NCBI GenBank assembly: GCA_904419945.1
Contig: CAJFTM010000001.1
Location: 1 to 64,000 of the forward strand
From: an uncultured Clostridia bacterium
GTDB taxonomy: Bacteria; Bacillota; Clostridia; Christensenellales; Borkfalkiaceae
Reading direction: 5' to 3'
DNA: 64,000 nucleotides
A program made the position numbers and the translations under genes. The notes beneath the pieces were generated by a model, which worked only from the letters and a program-made list of their open reading frames with translations, did not search any database and had not been told where the DNA came from. Numbering within the stretch: the stretch's first letter is position 1; every line of letters starts with the position of its first letter. This document shows positions 51,654 to 60,239 of this stretch, piece after piece.

Positions 51654-53473
51654 TGGCTGAAATCTCCAATTATAAGGTCGCTGCGTCCCCGCACGAACTG
51701 GATAACTCGAACACCCGCCGCATCATGCTGGACGTGCTCATCGCGCTCCTGCCCTGCGTCGTCTGCGGAACGCTGTTCTACGGGCTGTATTCGCTGCTGC
51801 TCGTCGTCATCTGTACGGCGACCTGTTTTCTCTCCGAACAGATCTTCAACCTCGCGCGCCGCAAGCCGTTCACGCTTGACTTGTCTGCCTTAGTCACGGG
51901 CGTCATTTTAGGCCTGAACCTTCCGCCCCGCGCGCCCTGGTATATTCCCGTCATCGGCGGCGTATTTGCCATCGTCATCGTTAAAATGCTTTTCGGAGGC
52001 ATCGGCAAAAACTTTGCCAACCCCGCCGCGACGGCGCGCGTGTTTCTGCTGCTCGCGTACAGCTCCGTCATGGCTCAGTACATCGGCGCGGATATTTCCG
52101 GAAATCTGCTCGGCCTTCCGACGGACATCGTCACCGCCCCGACTTACCTTTCCGGCGGCACGGCGGCCCTCGCCGATTCCTTCTGGGGCGTTTCCGGCTA
52201 TGCGGGCTACATTTTACAGCTGCTGTTCGGCTACACGGGCGGCAGCATCGGCGAGACCTGCGCGGTCGCCATTCTCGCGGGCGGCGCCTATCTGACGGTG
52301 CGCCGCGTCATCGACTGGCGCATCCCCGCCGTCTACATCCTCACGGCGGCGGTCATGGTGCTCGCCTGCTATCAGAGCGCGGCGGAGATCCCTCTGCAGC
52401 TGCTCTCGGGCGGCCTGCTCTTCGGGGCCGTGTTCATGGCGACCGATTACGCCACCTCCCCTAAATGGCGGTATAACCGCATTTTTTACGCGATCGGGCT
52501 GGGCGTGATCACCGTCATCATCCGCCGCTTCGGCGCCTATCCGGAGGGCACTTCGCTCGCCATCCTGATCATGAACCTGCTCGTTCCGGTCATGGACCGC
52601 ATGATCCTTCCCGTCCGCTTCGGTCAGCGCACCAAGTCGGGCAAGCCGATGCCGCGCATCGCGCAGTGGACGGCGCTCGGCCTGTGCGGCGCGATGGCGC
52701 TCGCGCTCCTCGCCGGCGTCCCTGCGGTGGCCTATACCGAAGTTTCCCTTACGGGCGGCACATACTCTTCGATCCGGGATGTCTCCCGCAATTTCCGCGG
52801 CGAATACGTGTTTACCGTGCGCGGCAGCGCTTACCTCGCCGATTACGACTATACGCAGCCCCTCGAATACGTCGTCACGCTCGACGGCGCCGGAGAGCGC
52901 GTGACGGACATCGAGCCCGTCGAACAGAGCACGATGGGCTACACCGCCGAGCTATCCCTGTTTGAAGGGAAGACATACCGTGATATTCTCGCTTTGACCG
53001 AGCTGGGTACGGATGCCGAGTTGAGCGCGACGCACACCAACGAATCGCTGCGCGTGATGATCCTCGAGTGTTTCGCGGCCTATGATTACAATTTGGCCGA
53101 TTATGAGGCGGTCGCCTACACCGGCGGCAATGCAAATATCGTCCGCGCGGAGCGGAGGGGCGACCTGTACCGCTTCACGATCGACGGCGTTGCCGATCTC
53201 GTCGAATACAATTATCGGCAGCCGCTGTGCTATGCGGTCACGCTGGACGCATCGTCCGGCACCGTGTACGCGATCACGACGGTCACCGAGAGCACGATGG
53301 GTTACACGCTGGATAAGCCGCTGTTCCTCGGCAAGACGGAAGCGGAGCTCTCCGCCATGACGGAGGAGGACATCCAAACGGATATCACGACGGGCGCAAC
53401 GGTCACCAATGTCGCCGCGCGCGATCTGCTCGTGCAGTGCTTTGCGGCACTGGAGGAGGTGTCGAATGGCTGA
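51653..53473 (+). CDS. rnfD: RnfD fused to a duplicated FMN-binding-like domain
   Basis: 606 residues versus about 310-350 for ordinary RnfD. Residues 1 to about 335 are RnfD: eight or so membrane helices, FGGIGKNFANPAATARVFLL, the flavin-site-like DIVTAPTYL and GYTGGSIGETCAVAIL. After a further helix (about 335-360) come two tandem extracytoplasmic repeats. Each has the form QPL-x-Y-x-VTLD, STMGYT, LF-x-GKT and an (x)AT(x)TN...CFAA end. The second ends DITTGATVTN (Asp577 to Thr583), matching the D-x-x-S/T-G-A-T site to which ApbE attaches FMN; the first has SATHTN (458-463) and lacks the Gly-Ala-Thr order. This implies an additional covalent flavin outside the membrane. The stop overlaps rnfG. 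Confidence 0.92.
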   Translation: MAEISNYKVAASPHELDNSNTRRIMLDVLIALLPCVVCGTLFYGLYSLLLVVICTATCFLSEQIFNLARRKPFTLDLSALVTGVILGLNLPPRAPWYIPVIGGVFAIVIVKMLFGGIGKNFANPAATARVFLLLAYSSVMAQYIGADISGNLLGLPTDIVTAPTYLSGGTAALADSFWGVSGYAGYILQLLFGYTGGSIGETCAVAILAGGAYLTVRRVIDWRIPAVYILTAAVMVLACYQSAAEIPLQLLSGGLLFGAVFMATDYATSPKWRYNRIFYAIGLGVITVIIRRFGAYPEGTSLAILIMNLLVPVMDRMILPVRFGQRTKSGKPMPRIAQWTALGLCGAMALALLAGVPAVAYTEVSLTGGTYSSIRDVSRNFRGEYVFTVRGSAYLADYDYTQPLEYVVTLDGAGERVTDIEPVEQSTMGYTAELSLFEGKTYRDILALTELGTDAELSATHTNESLRVMILECFAAYDYNLADYEAVAYTGGNANIVRAERRGDLYRFTIDGVADLVEYNYRQPLCYAVTLDASSGTVYAITTVTESTMGYTLDKPLFLGKTEAELSAMTEEDIQTDITTGATVTNVAARDLLVQCFAALEEVSNG

Positions 53474-54014
53474 AGCAAAGAACAGCGCCGTCTGGAAGAG
53501 CATCCTCGTGCTGGCCGTCATCGCGCTGTGCAGCGGACTTTTGCTCGGATTCTTCAATATGATCACCTATGTCGATCCGCTGCAGTCCGCCTATGACCGC
53601 TTTGCGGAAGATACGGGCGCATCGTTCAGCGAGATGGCGGATGAGGACGGGCAGTCCTACGATAACGGCTCCGTCATCTACTACGCTGTTTCCGATGACG
53701 GGGAGTGGAACGCCTTTCTCGTTTCCGGGAGCGGCGGTTACGGAGGAGACGTGCAGGTCTATCTCTATTTCCGCGGCGGCGTACTGGAAAAACTCATCGT
53801 TGGCGAAAACGGCGAAACATTCCTCGGCAATTTGGAATCGGCGAACTATTATGATCAGTTTCTCGGCAAGGATGTATCCGAGCTGGAGGGGCTGGATGTC
53901 GACTTCGTCTCGGGGGCGACGCGCAGTTCGACGGCCATCGCCAATGCGGTCGATGCGGCCGTGCAGTATTGGAACGAACATGTGGCGGGAGGGAATACGA
54001 ATGAACAGGCGTAA
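53466..54014 (+). CDS. rnfG: Rnf complex subunit RnfG
   Basis: 182 residues. Signal-anchor helix (about 11-33), then the FMN_bind domain with VDFVSGATRSSTAI: Asp146-Phe-Val-Ser-Gly-Ala-Thr152 is the site of covalent FMN attachment to Thr. It accepts electrons from the cytoplasmic side through the membrane chain. AGGAGG before ATG 53466, within the end of rnfD; its own end overlaps rnfE by 14 bases. Confidence 0.95.
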   Translation: MAEAKNSAVWKSILVLAVIALCSGLLLGFFNMITYVDPLQSAYDRFAEDTGASFSEMADEDGQSYDNGSVIYYAVSDDGEWNAFLVSGSGGYGGDVQVYLYFRGGVLEKLIVGENGETFLGNLESANYYDQFLGKDVSELEGLDVDFVSGATRSSTAIANAVDAAVQYWNEHVAGGNTNEQA

Positions 54015-54663
54015 GATCAAAGAGACCGTTTTCGGCGGGCTCATCCGCAATAATCCGACCTTCGTACTGGTTTTAGGCACTTGCCCGACCATCGCGATGA
54101 CCACCTCCCTCGCGCAGGCGTTCGCGATGGGGATCGCGACGACTTTCGTGCTGATTTTCTCCAATCTGTTCGTCAGTCTGCTGCGCAATCTGATCCCGGA
54201 CAAGGTGCGCATACCGTGCTACATCGTCATCATCTCTACGTTCGTCATCATTGTACAGATGGTGATGCGCCGATTCCTGCCAGACCTGTACGCGACCATG
54301 CAGGCATTCATCGCCCTTATCGTGGTCAACTGCATCATTTTGGCGCGCGCAGAGAGCTTTGCTTCCTGCAATCCGCCCCTGTACAGTGCGCTCGACGGCA
54401 TTTCGATGGGCCTCGGCTTTACGGGCGCCCTCTGTCTGATCGGTATCGTGCGCGAATTTTTTGCGGGCGGCTCTTTCGCGGGCTTCGTGATCCCCGGTTT
54501 CCCCGCCATGAGCGGCGCGGGTGCGAGTGCATTCGGCTTCATCACGTTCGGCTGCATGATGGCCCTGTTCAATTTCGTCATTCAAAAGATCGAGGCGCGC
54601 AAGGCGCGGCTCAAACAGGCGTCGCTGCCCCTCTCTGACGGGGCAGGGGAGGTGAAGGCATGA
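54001..54663 (+). CDS. rnfE: Rnf complex subunit RnfE
   Basis: 220 residues, six membrane helices. Recognisable by LIRNNPTFVLVLGTCPTIA and NCIILARAESFASCNPP, including the paired membrane cysteines that, with RnfA, hold an intramembrane Fe-S centre. GGGAGGG precedes ATG 54001, which overlaps rnfG. Translationally coupled to rnfA by ATGA. Confidence 0.97.
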   Translation: MNRRKIKETVFGGLIRNNPTFVLVLGTCPTIAMTTSLAQAFAMGIATTFVLIFSNLFVSLLRNLIPDKVRIPCYIVIISTFVIIVQMVMRRFLPDLYATMQAFIALIVVNCIILARAESFASCNPPLYSALDGISMGLGFTGALCLIGIVREFFAGGSFAGFVIPGFPAMSGAGASAFGFITFGCMMALFNFVIQKIEARKARLKQASLPLSDGAGEVKA

Positions 54664-55247
54664 CCGTATCCCTCCTATCCGTCATGTTTACGGCAGTGAT
54701 TTCGCAGAACATCGTGCTCTCGCAGTACCAGGGTATCTGTCCTTTCCTCGGCGTCTCCAAAAAGATGTCGTCGGCGGCGGGCATGGGCTTTGCGGTCATC
54801 TTTGTGATGGCGGTGTCCTCCGTATTCTGCTGGCTGGTCTACAACTATATCCTGCTGCCGCTGGGGATCGATTATCTGTATACGATGGCGTTCATCCTCG
54901 TCATCGCCAGCCTCGTGCAGATGCTGGAAATGGCGATCAAGCGCCTCTCGCCCACGCTGTACAGTGCGCTCGGCGTCTATCTGCCATTGATCACCACCAA
55001 CTGCGCCATCCTCGGTACGGCCAACAGCGCGATCGTGTTTTCTTCGTATAATTTCGTGTATACGTTCTGCGTCTCGGTCGCGACGGGCGTCGGCTTCCTC
55101 CTCGCCATCTGTCTGCTGGCAGGCATTCGGCTCAAGACGGACCGTGCGGATATCCCCAAGTGTTTCAAAGGCTTCCCGATCACGCTGATCACGGCGGCGA
55201 TCATGGCGCTCGCGTTTGCGGGCTTTTCGGGTATTCTTGCGGGGTAA
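54660..55247 (+). CDS. rnfA: Rnf complex subunit RnfA
   Basis: 195 residues, six membrane helices, partner and pseudo-symmetric relative of RnfE. ISQNIVLSQYQGICPFLGVS and LPLITTNCAILGTAN contain the conserved cysteines. ATG 54660 overlaps the rnfE stop. Confidence 0.97.
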   Translation: MTVSLLSVMFTAVISQNIVLSQYQGICPFLGVSKKMSSAAGMGFAVIFVMAVSSVFCWLVYNYILLPLGIDYLYTMAFILVIASLVQMLEMAIKRLSPTLYSALGVYLPLITTNCAILGTANSAIVFSSYNFVYTFCVSVATGVGFLLAICLLAGIRLKTDRADIPKCFKGFPITLITAAIMALAFAGFSGILAG

Positions 55248-55250
55248 GTT

Positions 55251-56048
55251 ATGGGAGAACAAGTCATTCAGATCCTTCTGGCGGGCGGCGTCATGCTCGC
55301 CATCGCCCTCGTCTTCGGCGCGTTTCTCGTCATCTGCGCGCACTTTTTTACGGTCCGCCGCGATGAGCGCATCAATCAGGTAGAGGATTTGCTCGCCAAA
55401 TCCAATTGCGGCGGCTGCGGCAGGGCGGGCTGCGCGCAGTTTGCGGAAGCGCTCGTCAAAGGGGAGGCAAAACTTTCCGACTGCCGGGCCACGCCGCAGG
55501 CCAACAAGGAAAAGATCGCCGAACTTTTGGGCGGCGGCGAGATCGGCGAGGAGACGGTCGCCGTCGTACACTGCAACGGCGGCCATTCCTGTTACGATAA
55601 ATACGATTATCAGGGGTATGGCGACTGCGCTTCCTGCGAGCTGATCGCGGGCGGCGTCAAGGCATGCCCTGTCGGGTGTATCGGAAAAAAGACGTGCGTC
55701 GGCGTCTGTCCGACGGGCGCTCTCGCCGTCGGCGACGGCGGCTATGCCTGCGTCGATAAAGAGAAGTGCATTTCATGCGGCGCCTGTATCGCCGATTGCC
55801 CCAAAAAGATCATCGGCCGCATCCCCAAATCGGCGAAAGTTTACATCGCCTGTTCCAATCACGGAAAGGGGAAAGAGGTCATGGAGCTGTGTTCGCACGG
55901 CTGCATCGGCTGCGGTATCTGCGCCAAAAATTGTCCGGCGGGCGCCATCACGATGAAGGAAGGCCTGCCTGAGATCGACTATGCAAAGTGCGTCGGGTGC
56001 CGCGTCTGCGTGCAGAAGTGCCCCCGCAAATGTATCAAGGAACACTGA
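55251..56048 (+). CDS. rnfB: Rnf complex subunit RnfB
   Basis: 265 residues. N-terminal membrane helix (about 8-30), the 4Fe-4S-type C-x2-C-x4-C set in SNCGGCGRAGCAQF with a later CRA, and then ferredoxin domains with CISCGACIADCP, CIGCGICAKNCP and CVGCRVCVQKCP. This is the entry point for electrons from reduced ferredoxin. Follows rnfA after three bases. Order C-D-G-E-A-B is the usual clostridial one. Confidence 0.97.
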   Translation: MGEQVIQILLAGGVMLAIALVFGAFLVICAHFFTVRRDERINQVEDLLAKSNCGGCGRAGCAQFAEALVKGEAKLSDCRATPQANKEKIAELLGGGEIGEETVAVVHCNGGHSCYDKYDYQGYGDCASCELIAGGVKACPVGCIGKKTCVGVCPTGALAVGDGGYACVDKEKCISCGACIADCPKKIIGRIPKSAKVYIACSNHGKGKEVMELCSHGCIGCGICAKNCPAGAITMKEGLPEIDYAKCVGCRVCVQKCPRKCIKEH

Positions 56049-56060
56049 GCGGAGGTATTT

Positions 56061-56711
56061 ATGTTGATCCGCCCGTGCGTGCTCTTTGATTTCGACGGGA
56101 CGCTGTTCGATACGGCTCCCGGTATCCTGCACTGCATGCGCGATGCGCTCGCCTCCTGCGGTTATGATCCCGGTGACGAGGCCGCGCTGCGCCGCTTTGT
56201 CGGGCCGCCCGTTCTCGAAGCGCTGCAGGAGTTTTATGGGATGAGCGACGCGGAATCCCGCCGCGTCAAGGATGTATACCGCGCGGCGTACCGCTCGGTC
56301 GGGGTGTTCGAATGTTCCCCTATGCCGGGTGCGGAAGAGTGTCTGCGCGCGCTGCGTTCCGCCGGTGCCCGTCTCGCCGTCGCGACGTCCAAGCCGCAGT
56401 TTTTTGCGGAAGAGATCTCCCGCCGCTTTTGTTTTGACGGCTATTTTGAGGCCGTCTGCGGCGCATTGGACGATGCTCATTCGGGAAAGGCGGAGATCGT
56501 GGCCCGCGCGCTGTGCGCATTGGGAGCAGACCCGGAGGATGCGGTCATGGTCGGGGATCGCAAGTATGACGTTTTGGGCGCCGCCGCAAACGGCGTGCCC
56601 TGCATCGGTATACGTACCGGCTGCGCTCTCCCGGGCGAGCTGGAAGAGGCGGGAGCCGTTGCCGTCGTCGACGATTTTGCCGCCCTGCGCGCTCAGTTGT
56701 TGGGCGAGTAG
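56061..56711 (+). CDS. HAD-superfamily phosphatase
   Basis: 216 residues. Phosphoglycolate-phosphatase-like HAD: motif I DFDGTLFDTA (nucleophile Asp), cap domain, motif II Thr in ATSKP, motif III Lys and motif IV GDRKYDVLGAAANG. The substrate is not determinable. CGGAGG before ATG 56061, 12 bases after rnfB, so probably the last gene of the rnf transcript. The upstream relation to Rnf has no evident metabolic logic. Confidence 0.9.
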   Translation: MLIRPCVLFDFDGTLFDTAPGILHCMRDALASCGYDPGDEAALRRFVGPPVLEALQEFYGMSDAESRRVKDVYRAAYRSVGVFECSPMPGAEECLRALRSAGARLAVATSKPQFFAEEISRRFCFDGYFEAVCGALDDAHSGKAEIVARALCALGADPEDAVMVGDRKYDVLGAAANGVPCIGIRTGCALPGELEEAGAVAVVDDFAALRAQLLGE

Positions 56712-56721
56712 GACGGCCTCC

Positions 56722-56756
56722 AAAAACGGGCTGTGCACTTTGCACAGCCCGTTTTT
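56722..56756 (+). terminator. Terminator of the rnf-HAD transcript
   Basis: A perfect 16-bp stem (56722-56737 with 56741-56756) with a 3-base loop, bounded by A5 and T5. Confidence 0.85.
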
Positions 56757-57038
56757 CTGTTTTGTTTGGAATCAACGGACAAATTTTCTATGTTTAGTGA
56801 ATATTTTACAAATTTTGTGTGAAAAATATTCAAATCAAGTCTTTTACAAAAAATTCACAAAAAAATTTGCACAAAATTTGGAAAAAGCCCTATACAAATT
56901 TGTCTTTCAATGGTATAATGTATTCGGTTCAATTTATTTCTTGTTCTATAAGCATTCGATATTTTTATGTTGGATTTATAGATACCAGAAAAATTCATGT
57001 CTTTTGGCCTAAAGATTTCAGACAGCAGAGGTGGCATA
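56757..57038. other. AT-rich upstream region of the Ppx/GppA gene
   Basis: About 280 bases, markedly AT-rich against a GC-rich background. It contains repeated ACAAATTTT-like words (56779, 56809, 56876, 56894), including ACAAATTTTGT (56809-56819) and the perfect palindrome ACAAATTTGT (56894-56903). The second overlaps the promoter at 56891-56919. No gene is evident. Confidence 0.5.
56891..56919 (+). promoter_or_regulatory. Promoter of the Ppx/GppA gene
   Basis: TATACA (56891-56896), a 17-base spacer and TATAAT (56914-56919). The palindrome ACAAATTTGT overlaps the -35 and spacer. Confidence 0.55.
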
Positions 57039-58553
57039 GTGGAGAAAATCGGTATCATTGACCTTGGTTCCAATTCGGCGCGGCTCGTGATCGTCGAGCT
57101 GTTCGGCGAAGGGCATTTCATGGTAGTGGACGAGCTCAAGGAGAGCGTCCGTCTCGGGCAGGATATGGAGCGCGACGGATTTTTAAAGCCTTCGCGCGTG
57201 GCGGAGACCATCCGTACCTTAAAGATGTTCAAAAAGCTGGCGGATGCCAGCCGCGTTGACCGCATCATTGCGGTGGCGACGGCTGCGGTTCGCCGCGCAA
57301 AAAATCAGCGCAGTTTCTTAGACGAGATCCAGGCGACCTGCGGCATCAAAGTAAAGGTGCTCAGCGAGGAAGAGGAGGCGACGCTCGTCTATCGCGGCGT
57401 CATCAACTCGATGGATATTCCCAAGGGTCTCATCCTCGAGATCGGCGGCGGCAGCACGAAGATCGTCTACTACAACCGCCGCAATATGCTCAATTACATC
57501 ACCCTTCCCTTCGGGGCGGTCACTTTGACCGACCTGTTCAAGGATGACGGCCTCTCGCCGGAAGAGCAGGCGGCAAAGGTCGAGGAATTTTTCACCGAAC
57601 AGCTGACTGGTATCGACTGGCTGCAGAACATCGACCCGGATACGCAGATGATCGGCGTGGGCGGCTCCTTCCGCAATATCTTTAAGATCAGCAAAATGGT
57701 GCGCAAGTATCCGCTGGATACGGTGCATAACTATGTGCTCCCTACCGAGGATTTCGAGTCCATCTATGACATGATCAAGGTGCTCGACCTGGATAAAAAG
57801 AAGAAGATCAAGGGGCTCTCTTCCGGCCGGGCAGACATTTTGCCGGCAGCGCTCGCGGTCGTCAAATCGTTCACCCGCTATATGCGGTTCGAAAGTTTTA
57901 CCATCGGCGGTTCCGGCCTGCGCGAGGGGATCATGTTCAATCAGGCGATGCCGATCACTCTCGAAAAGCCCATTTCCGATATTCTCGGATACAGCCTGAA
58001 TACGCTGGTCAAGTATTACGAATGCAACGAGAAGCACGTCGAACACGTCGTCAATCTCTCCGTACAGCTGTTCAAGCAGCTGCGCGTTCTGCACAAATTC
58101 CCGCGCCAGTACTTAAAGATCCTCAAGGTCGCCGCAACTTTGCATGACTGCGGCAACCGCATCAAATTTTATAATCATCAGAAGCACAGCTGGTACATGA
58201 TCCTCAATTCGACGCTGTACGGCATCACCCATCGCGAGATCGTGCTCGCCGCCTTCGTCGCCGGCTGTCACAAGAAGGAAGATATCTCTCCGGCCGATTG
58301 GATGCGCTATAAAGATATCGTGCAGGAGGAAGACCTCGATGCGGTGCGCAAGCTGGGCGTCATGCTCCGCATAGCGGAGAGTCTTGACCGCAGCTGCAGT
58401 TCCACCATCAAGGGCATCAACTGCGACGTGCTCGGCGATTCGGTGATCATGAAGACGGAAGTGGAGGGCGACGCTTCGCTGGAGATCCGCGACGCACTGA
58501 GCGCCAATCTCGAGTTCCGTAAATCTTTCCGCAAAAATCTGCAAATTCTCTGA
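57039..58553 (+). CDS. Ppx/GppA-family phosphatase with HD domain
   Basis: 504 residues. Actin-fold phosphatase acting on polyphosphate and/or (p)ppGpp: GIIDLGSNSARLVI (residues 5-18), ATAAVRRAKNQ, LSEEEEATLVYRG and GLILEIGGGSTKI (catalytic Glu region). The C-terminal part (about 330-504) has an HD-type segment, AATLHDCGNRI. The start is GTG 57039 with AGAGGTGG four bases away; an upstream ATG at 56997 has no ribosome binding site. Which of polyP or ppGpp is the substrate cannot be told. Confidence 0.92.
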   Translation: MEKIGIIDLGSNSARLVIVELFGEGHFMVVDELKESVRLGQDMERDGFLKPSRVAETIRTLKMFKKLADASRVDRIIAVATAAVRRAKNQRSFLDEIQATCGIKVKVLSEEEEATLVYRGVINSMDIPKGLILEIGGGSTKIVYYNRRNMLNYITLPFGAVTLTDLFKDDGLSPEEQAAKVEEFFTEQLTGIDWLQNIDPDTQMIGVGGSFRNIFKISKMVRKYPLDTVHNYVLPTEDFESIYDMIKVLDLDKKKKIKGLSSGRADILPAALAVVKSFTRYMRFESFTIGGSGLREGIMFNQAMPITLEKPISDILGYSLNTLVKYYECNEKHVEHVVNLSVQLFKQLRVLHKFPRQYLKILKVAATLHDCGNRIKFYNHQKHSWYMILNSTLYGITHREIVLAAFVAGCHKKEDISPADWMRYKDIVQEEDLDAVRKLGVMLRIAESLDRSCSSTIKGINCDVLGDSVIMKTEVEGDASLEIRDALSANLEFRKSFRKNLQIL

Positions 58554-58559
58554 GGAACG

Positions 58560-58592
58560 ATAGCCGCAATGTCCGTTGCGGCTATTCATTTG
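58560..58592 (+). terminator. Hairpin after the Ppx/GppA gene
   Basis: A 10-bp stem ATAGCCGCAA/TTGCGGCTAT (58560-58569 with 58576-58585) with a 6-base loop, then TCATTTGATT. The weak T-run makes [11 protein letters not shown] uncertain; maf follows closely. Confidence 0.5.
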
Positions 58593-58598
58593 ATTGCT

Positions 58599-59159
58599 AT
58601 GGAAATTATTTTAGCCAGCGCCAGTCCGCGCCGCCGCGAGATCCTCGCGCATCTATTGCCTGCATTTTCCGTCTGTCCGGCGACCTGTTCGGAGGCGGCG
58701 GATTTTTCACAGCCGCCCGATCGGATCGTCGAGCAGCTCGCAAGGCAAAAGGCGGAAAATGTCTTTTTGCAGCATCCGGCCGCGATCGTTTTGGGTGCGG
58801 ATACCATCGTTTGGGCAGAAGGAAAGGTGCTCGGGAAGCCGAAGGATGCGGCGGATGCCGTGCGGATGCTCCGCTCTCTGTCCGGCAAGGCACATTGCGT
58901 GTATACCGGCTATTGTCTGCTCGGTCCGTCCGTCGATATCGGCGGGAGCGCCGTGACGGAGGTTTGTTTTCATGACCTGACCGACGAATGGATCGCCGAA
59001 TATGTCGCGACCGGTTCTCCGCTGGATAAGGCGGGCGCTTACGGCATCCAGGACGATGCCCGCCTCGTGCGCTCCATTCGCGGCAGTTATACCAATGTTG
59101 TCGGATTGCCGGAAGAGGAGATCGCTGCACGCCTGACTGAGATCGGGGTGCTGCCATGA
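58599..59159 (+). CDS. maf: Maf nucleotide pyrophosphatase
   Basis: 186 residues. Hydrolyses dTTP/UTP or modified NTPs as a housecleaning enzyme; linked with septum formation in Bacillus. N-terminal ILASASPRRREIL and central VLGADTIVWAEGKVLGKP are diagnostic; DKAGAYGIQDDA and GSYTNVVGLP follow. ATG 58599 gives the expected MEIILAS start, though no Shine-Dalgarno is visible; the alternative ATG 58569 lies inside the hairpin. Overlaps the MreB-like gene (ATGA). Confidence 0.95.
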   Translation: MEIILASASPRRREILAHLLPAFSVCPATCSEAADFSQPPDRIVEQLARQKAENVFLQHPAAIVLGADTIVWAEGKVLGKPKDAADAVRMLRSLSGKAHCVYTGYCLLGPSVDIGGSAVTEVCFHDLTDEWIAEYVATGSPLDKAGAYGIQDDARLVRSIRGSYTNVVGLPEEEIAARLTEIGVLP

Positions 59160-60151
59160 ACCGTTTGGCCATCGATTTCGGCACGTCCGAAACAAAAATT
59201 TATCTGGAAGGCAACGGCATCGTGCTCGTTGAACCGACCATAGCAGCCGTTTCGTCCGGCACCCGCGACGTGCGCGCTGTCGGGGTGGCGGCGCGGCGGC
59301 TGAATGTGGGCGCTTCCGATCTCATCTCTTTTATCCGTCCCGTTTCGGCCGGCGGAATCGCCGATGTCGCTATGGCTGCCGCCGTGTTGGGCGTTTTTCT
59401 GAATAAGATCGGCATTCCCCGCCGCAAGGCGCGCCGCGTCGAGGCGCTCTTTTCCGTTCCCTGCGGCGCATCCAATGCGCTGCTCGGAGCGTATGCTTCG
59501 GTGGCGGAAAGGTGCTGCTTGGGCAGTGTGCGCTTTGTCGAGGCGCCCATTCTCGCCGCCCTCGGGCAGGGGATGGCCCTGGGCGATCGGGCGGCCTTTG
59601 TCGTCGATATCGGCGCCGCTACGGCAAATATCGCGGCAGTCTCTTCCGACGGGATCGCTGCGGGTATCGGCATCGGTTTGGGCGGAAGCAAACTGGATGC
59701 GGACATCGTCGATATGGTGGAGACCCGCATGGGCGTGCATATCGGCCCGGTCACGGCGGAGCGCGTCAAACTCTCCGTCGCTTCCCTGTACGCGGGCGAC
59801 AATATGCGTACGACCGTCCGCGGAAAGGAGCTGCTGAGCGGCCGCGGCTGTACGGTCACGATCTCTTCGTCCGATTTAGATGTATGTCTCCGCCGTTACG
59901 CAGATCTTGTCGCCGAGTATATTCGCCTCGTTCTCGACCGTTTGCCGCCGCGCGCTGCGGCCTTTGCGGTGCGCAGGGGGATTCGCCTCTCGGGCGGCGG
60001 TGCGCGGTTAGTCGGCCTCGACGAGTATTGTGCGCAGGCTTTGAATGCGGATGTGATCGTCCCGCAGGAACCGCAGTTGAGCGTCGTTCGGGGCGGCGGG
60101 ATCGCCGTGCGGGACCTCTCTGTGCTCGATGCGGTCAGTATCGAATATTGA
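59156..60151 (+). CDS. MreB-like actin homologue
   Basis: 331 residues. Cytoskeletal actin-fold family: phosphate-1 loop AIDFGTSETKIYL (residues 5-17), phosphate-2 VVDIGAATANIAA (about 148-160) and adenosine motif GIRLSGGGARLVGL (about 280-293). The order maf-mreB matches rod-shape clusters, but mreC and mreD are not downstream and the sequence is divergent (family GTANT replaced by GTSET; GGG-T replaced by GAAT). Its role is probably in cell shape or sporulation envelope growth. Coupled to maf by ATGA. Confidence 0.85.
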   Translation: MNRLAIDFGTSETKIYLEGNGIVLVEPTIAAVSSGTRDVRAVGVAARRLNVGASDLISFIRPVSAGGIADVAMAAAVLGVFLNKIGIPRRKARRVEALFSVPCGASNALLGAYASVAERCCLGSVRFVEAPILAALGQGMALGDRAAFVVDIGAATANIAAVSSDGIAAGIGIGLGGSKLDADIVDMVETRMGVHIGPVTAERVKLSVASLYAGDNMRTTVRGKELLSGRGCTVTISSSDLDVCLRRYADLVAEYIRLVLDRLPPRAAAFAVRRGIRLSGGGARLVGLDEYCAQALNADVIVPQEPQLSVVRGGGIAVRDLSVLDAVSIEY

Positions 60152-60239
60152 AGAGGATTTGCGCCCTTGCTGTGCGGCTGTACCGGGCAGCGAGGCCGCT
60201 TTTTATTGTGGCCGGTGTCGGGCCGAAGGAGTTTTTTGT

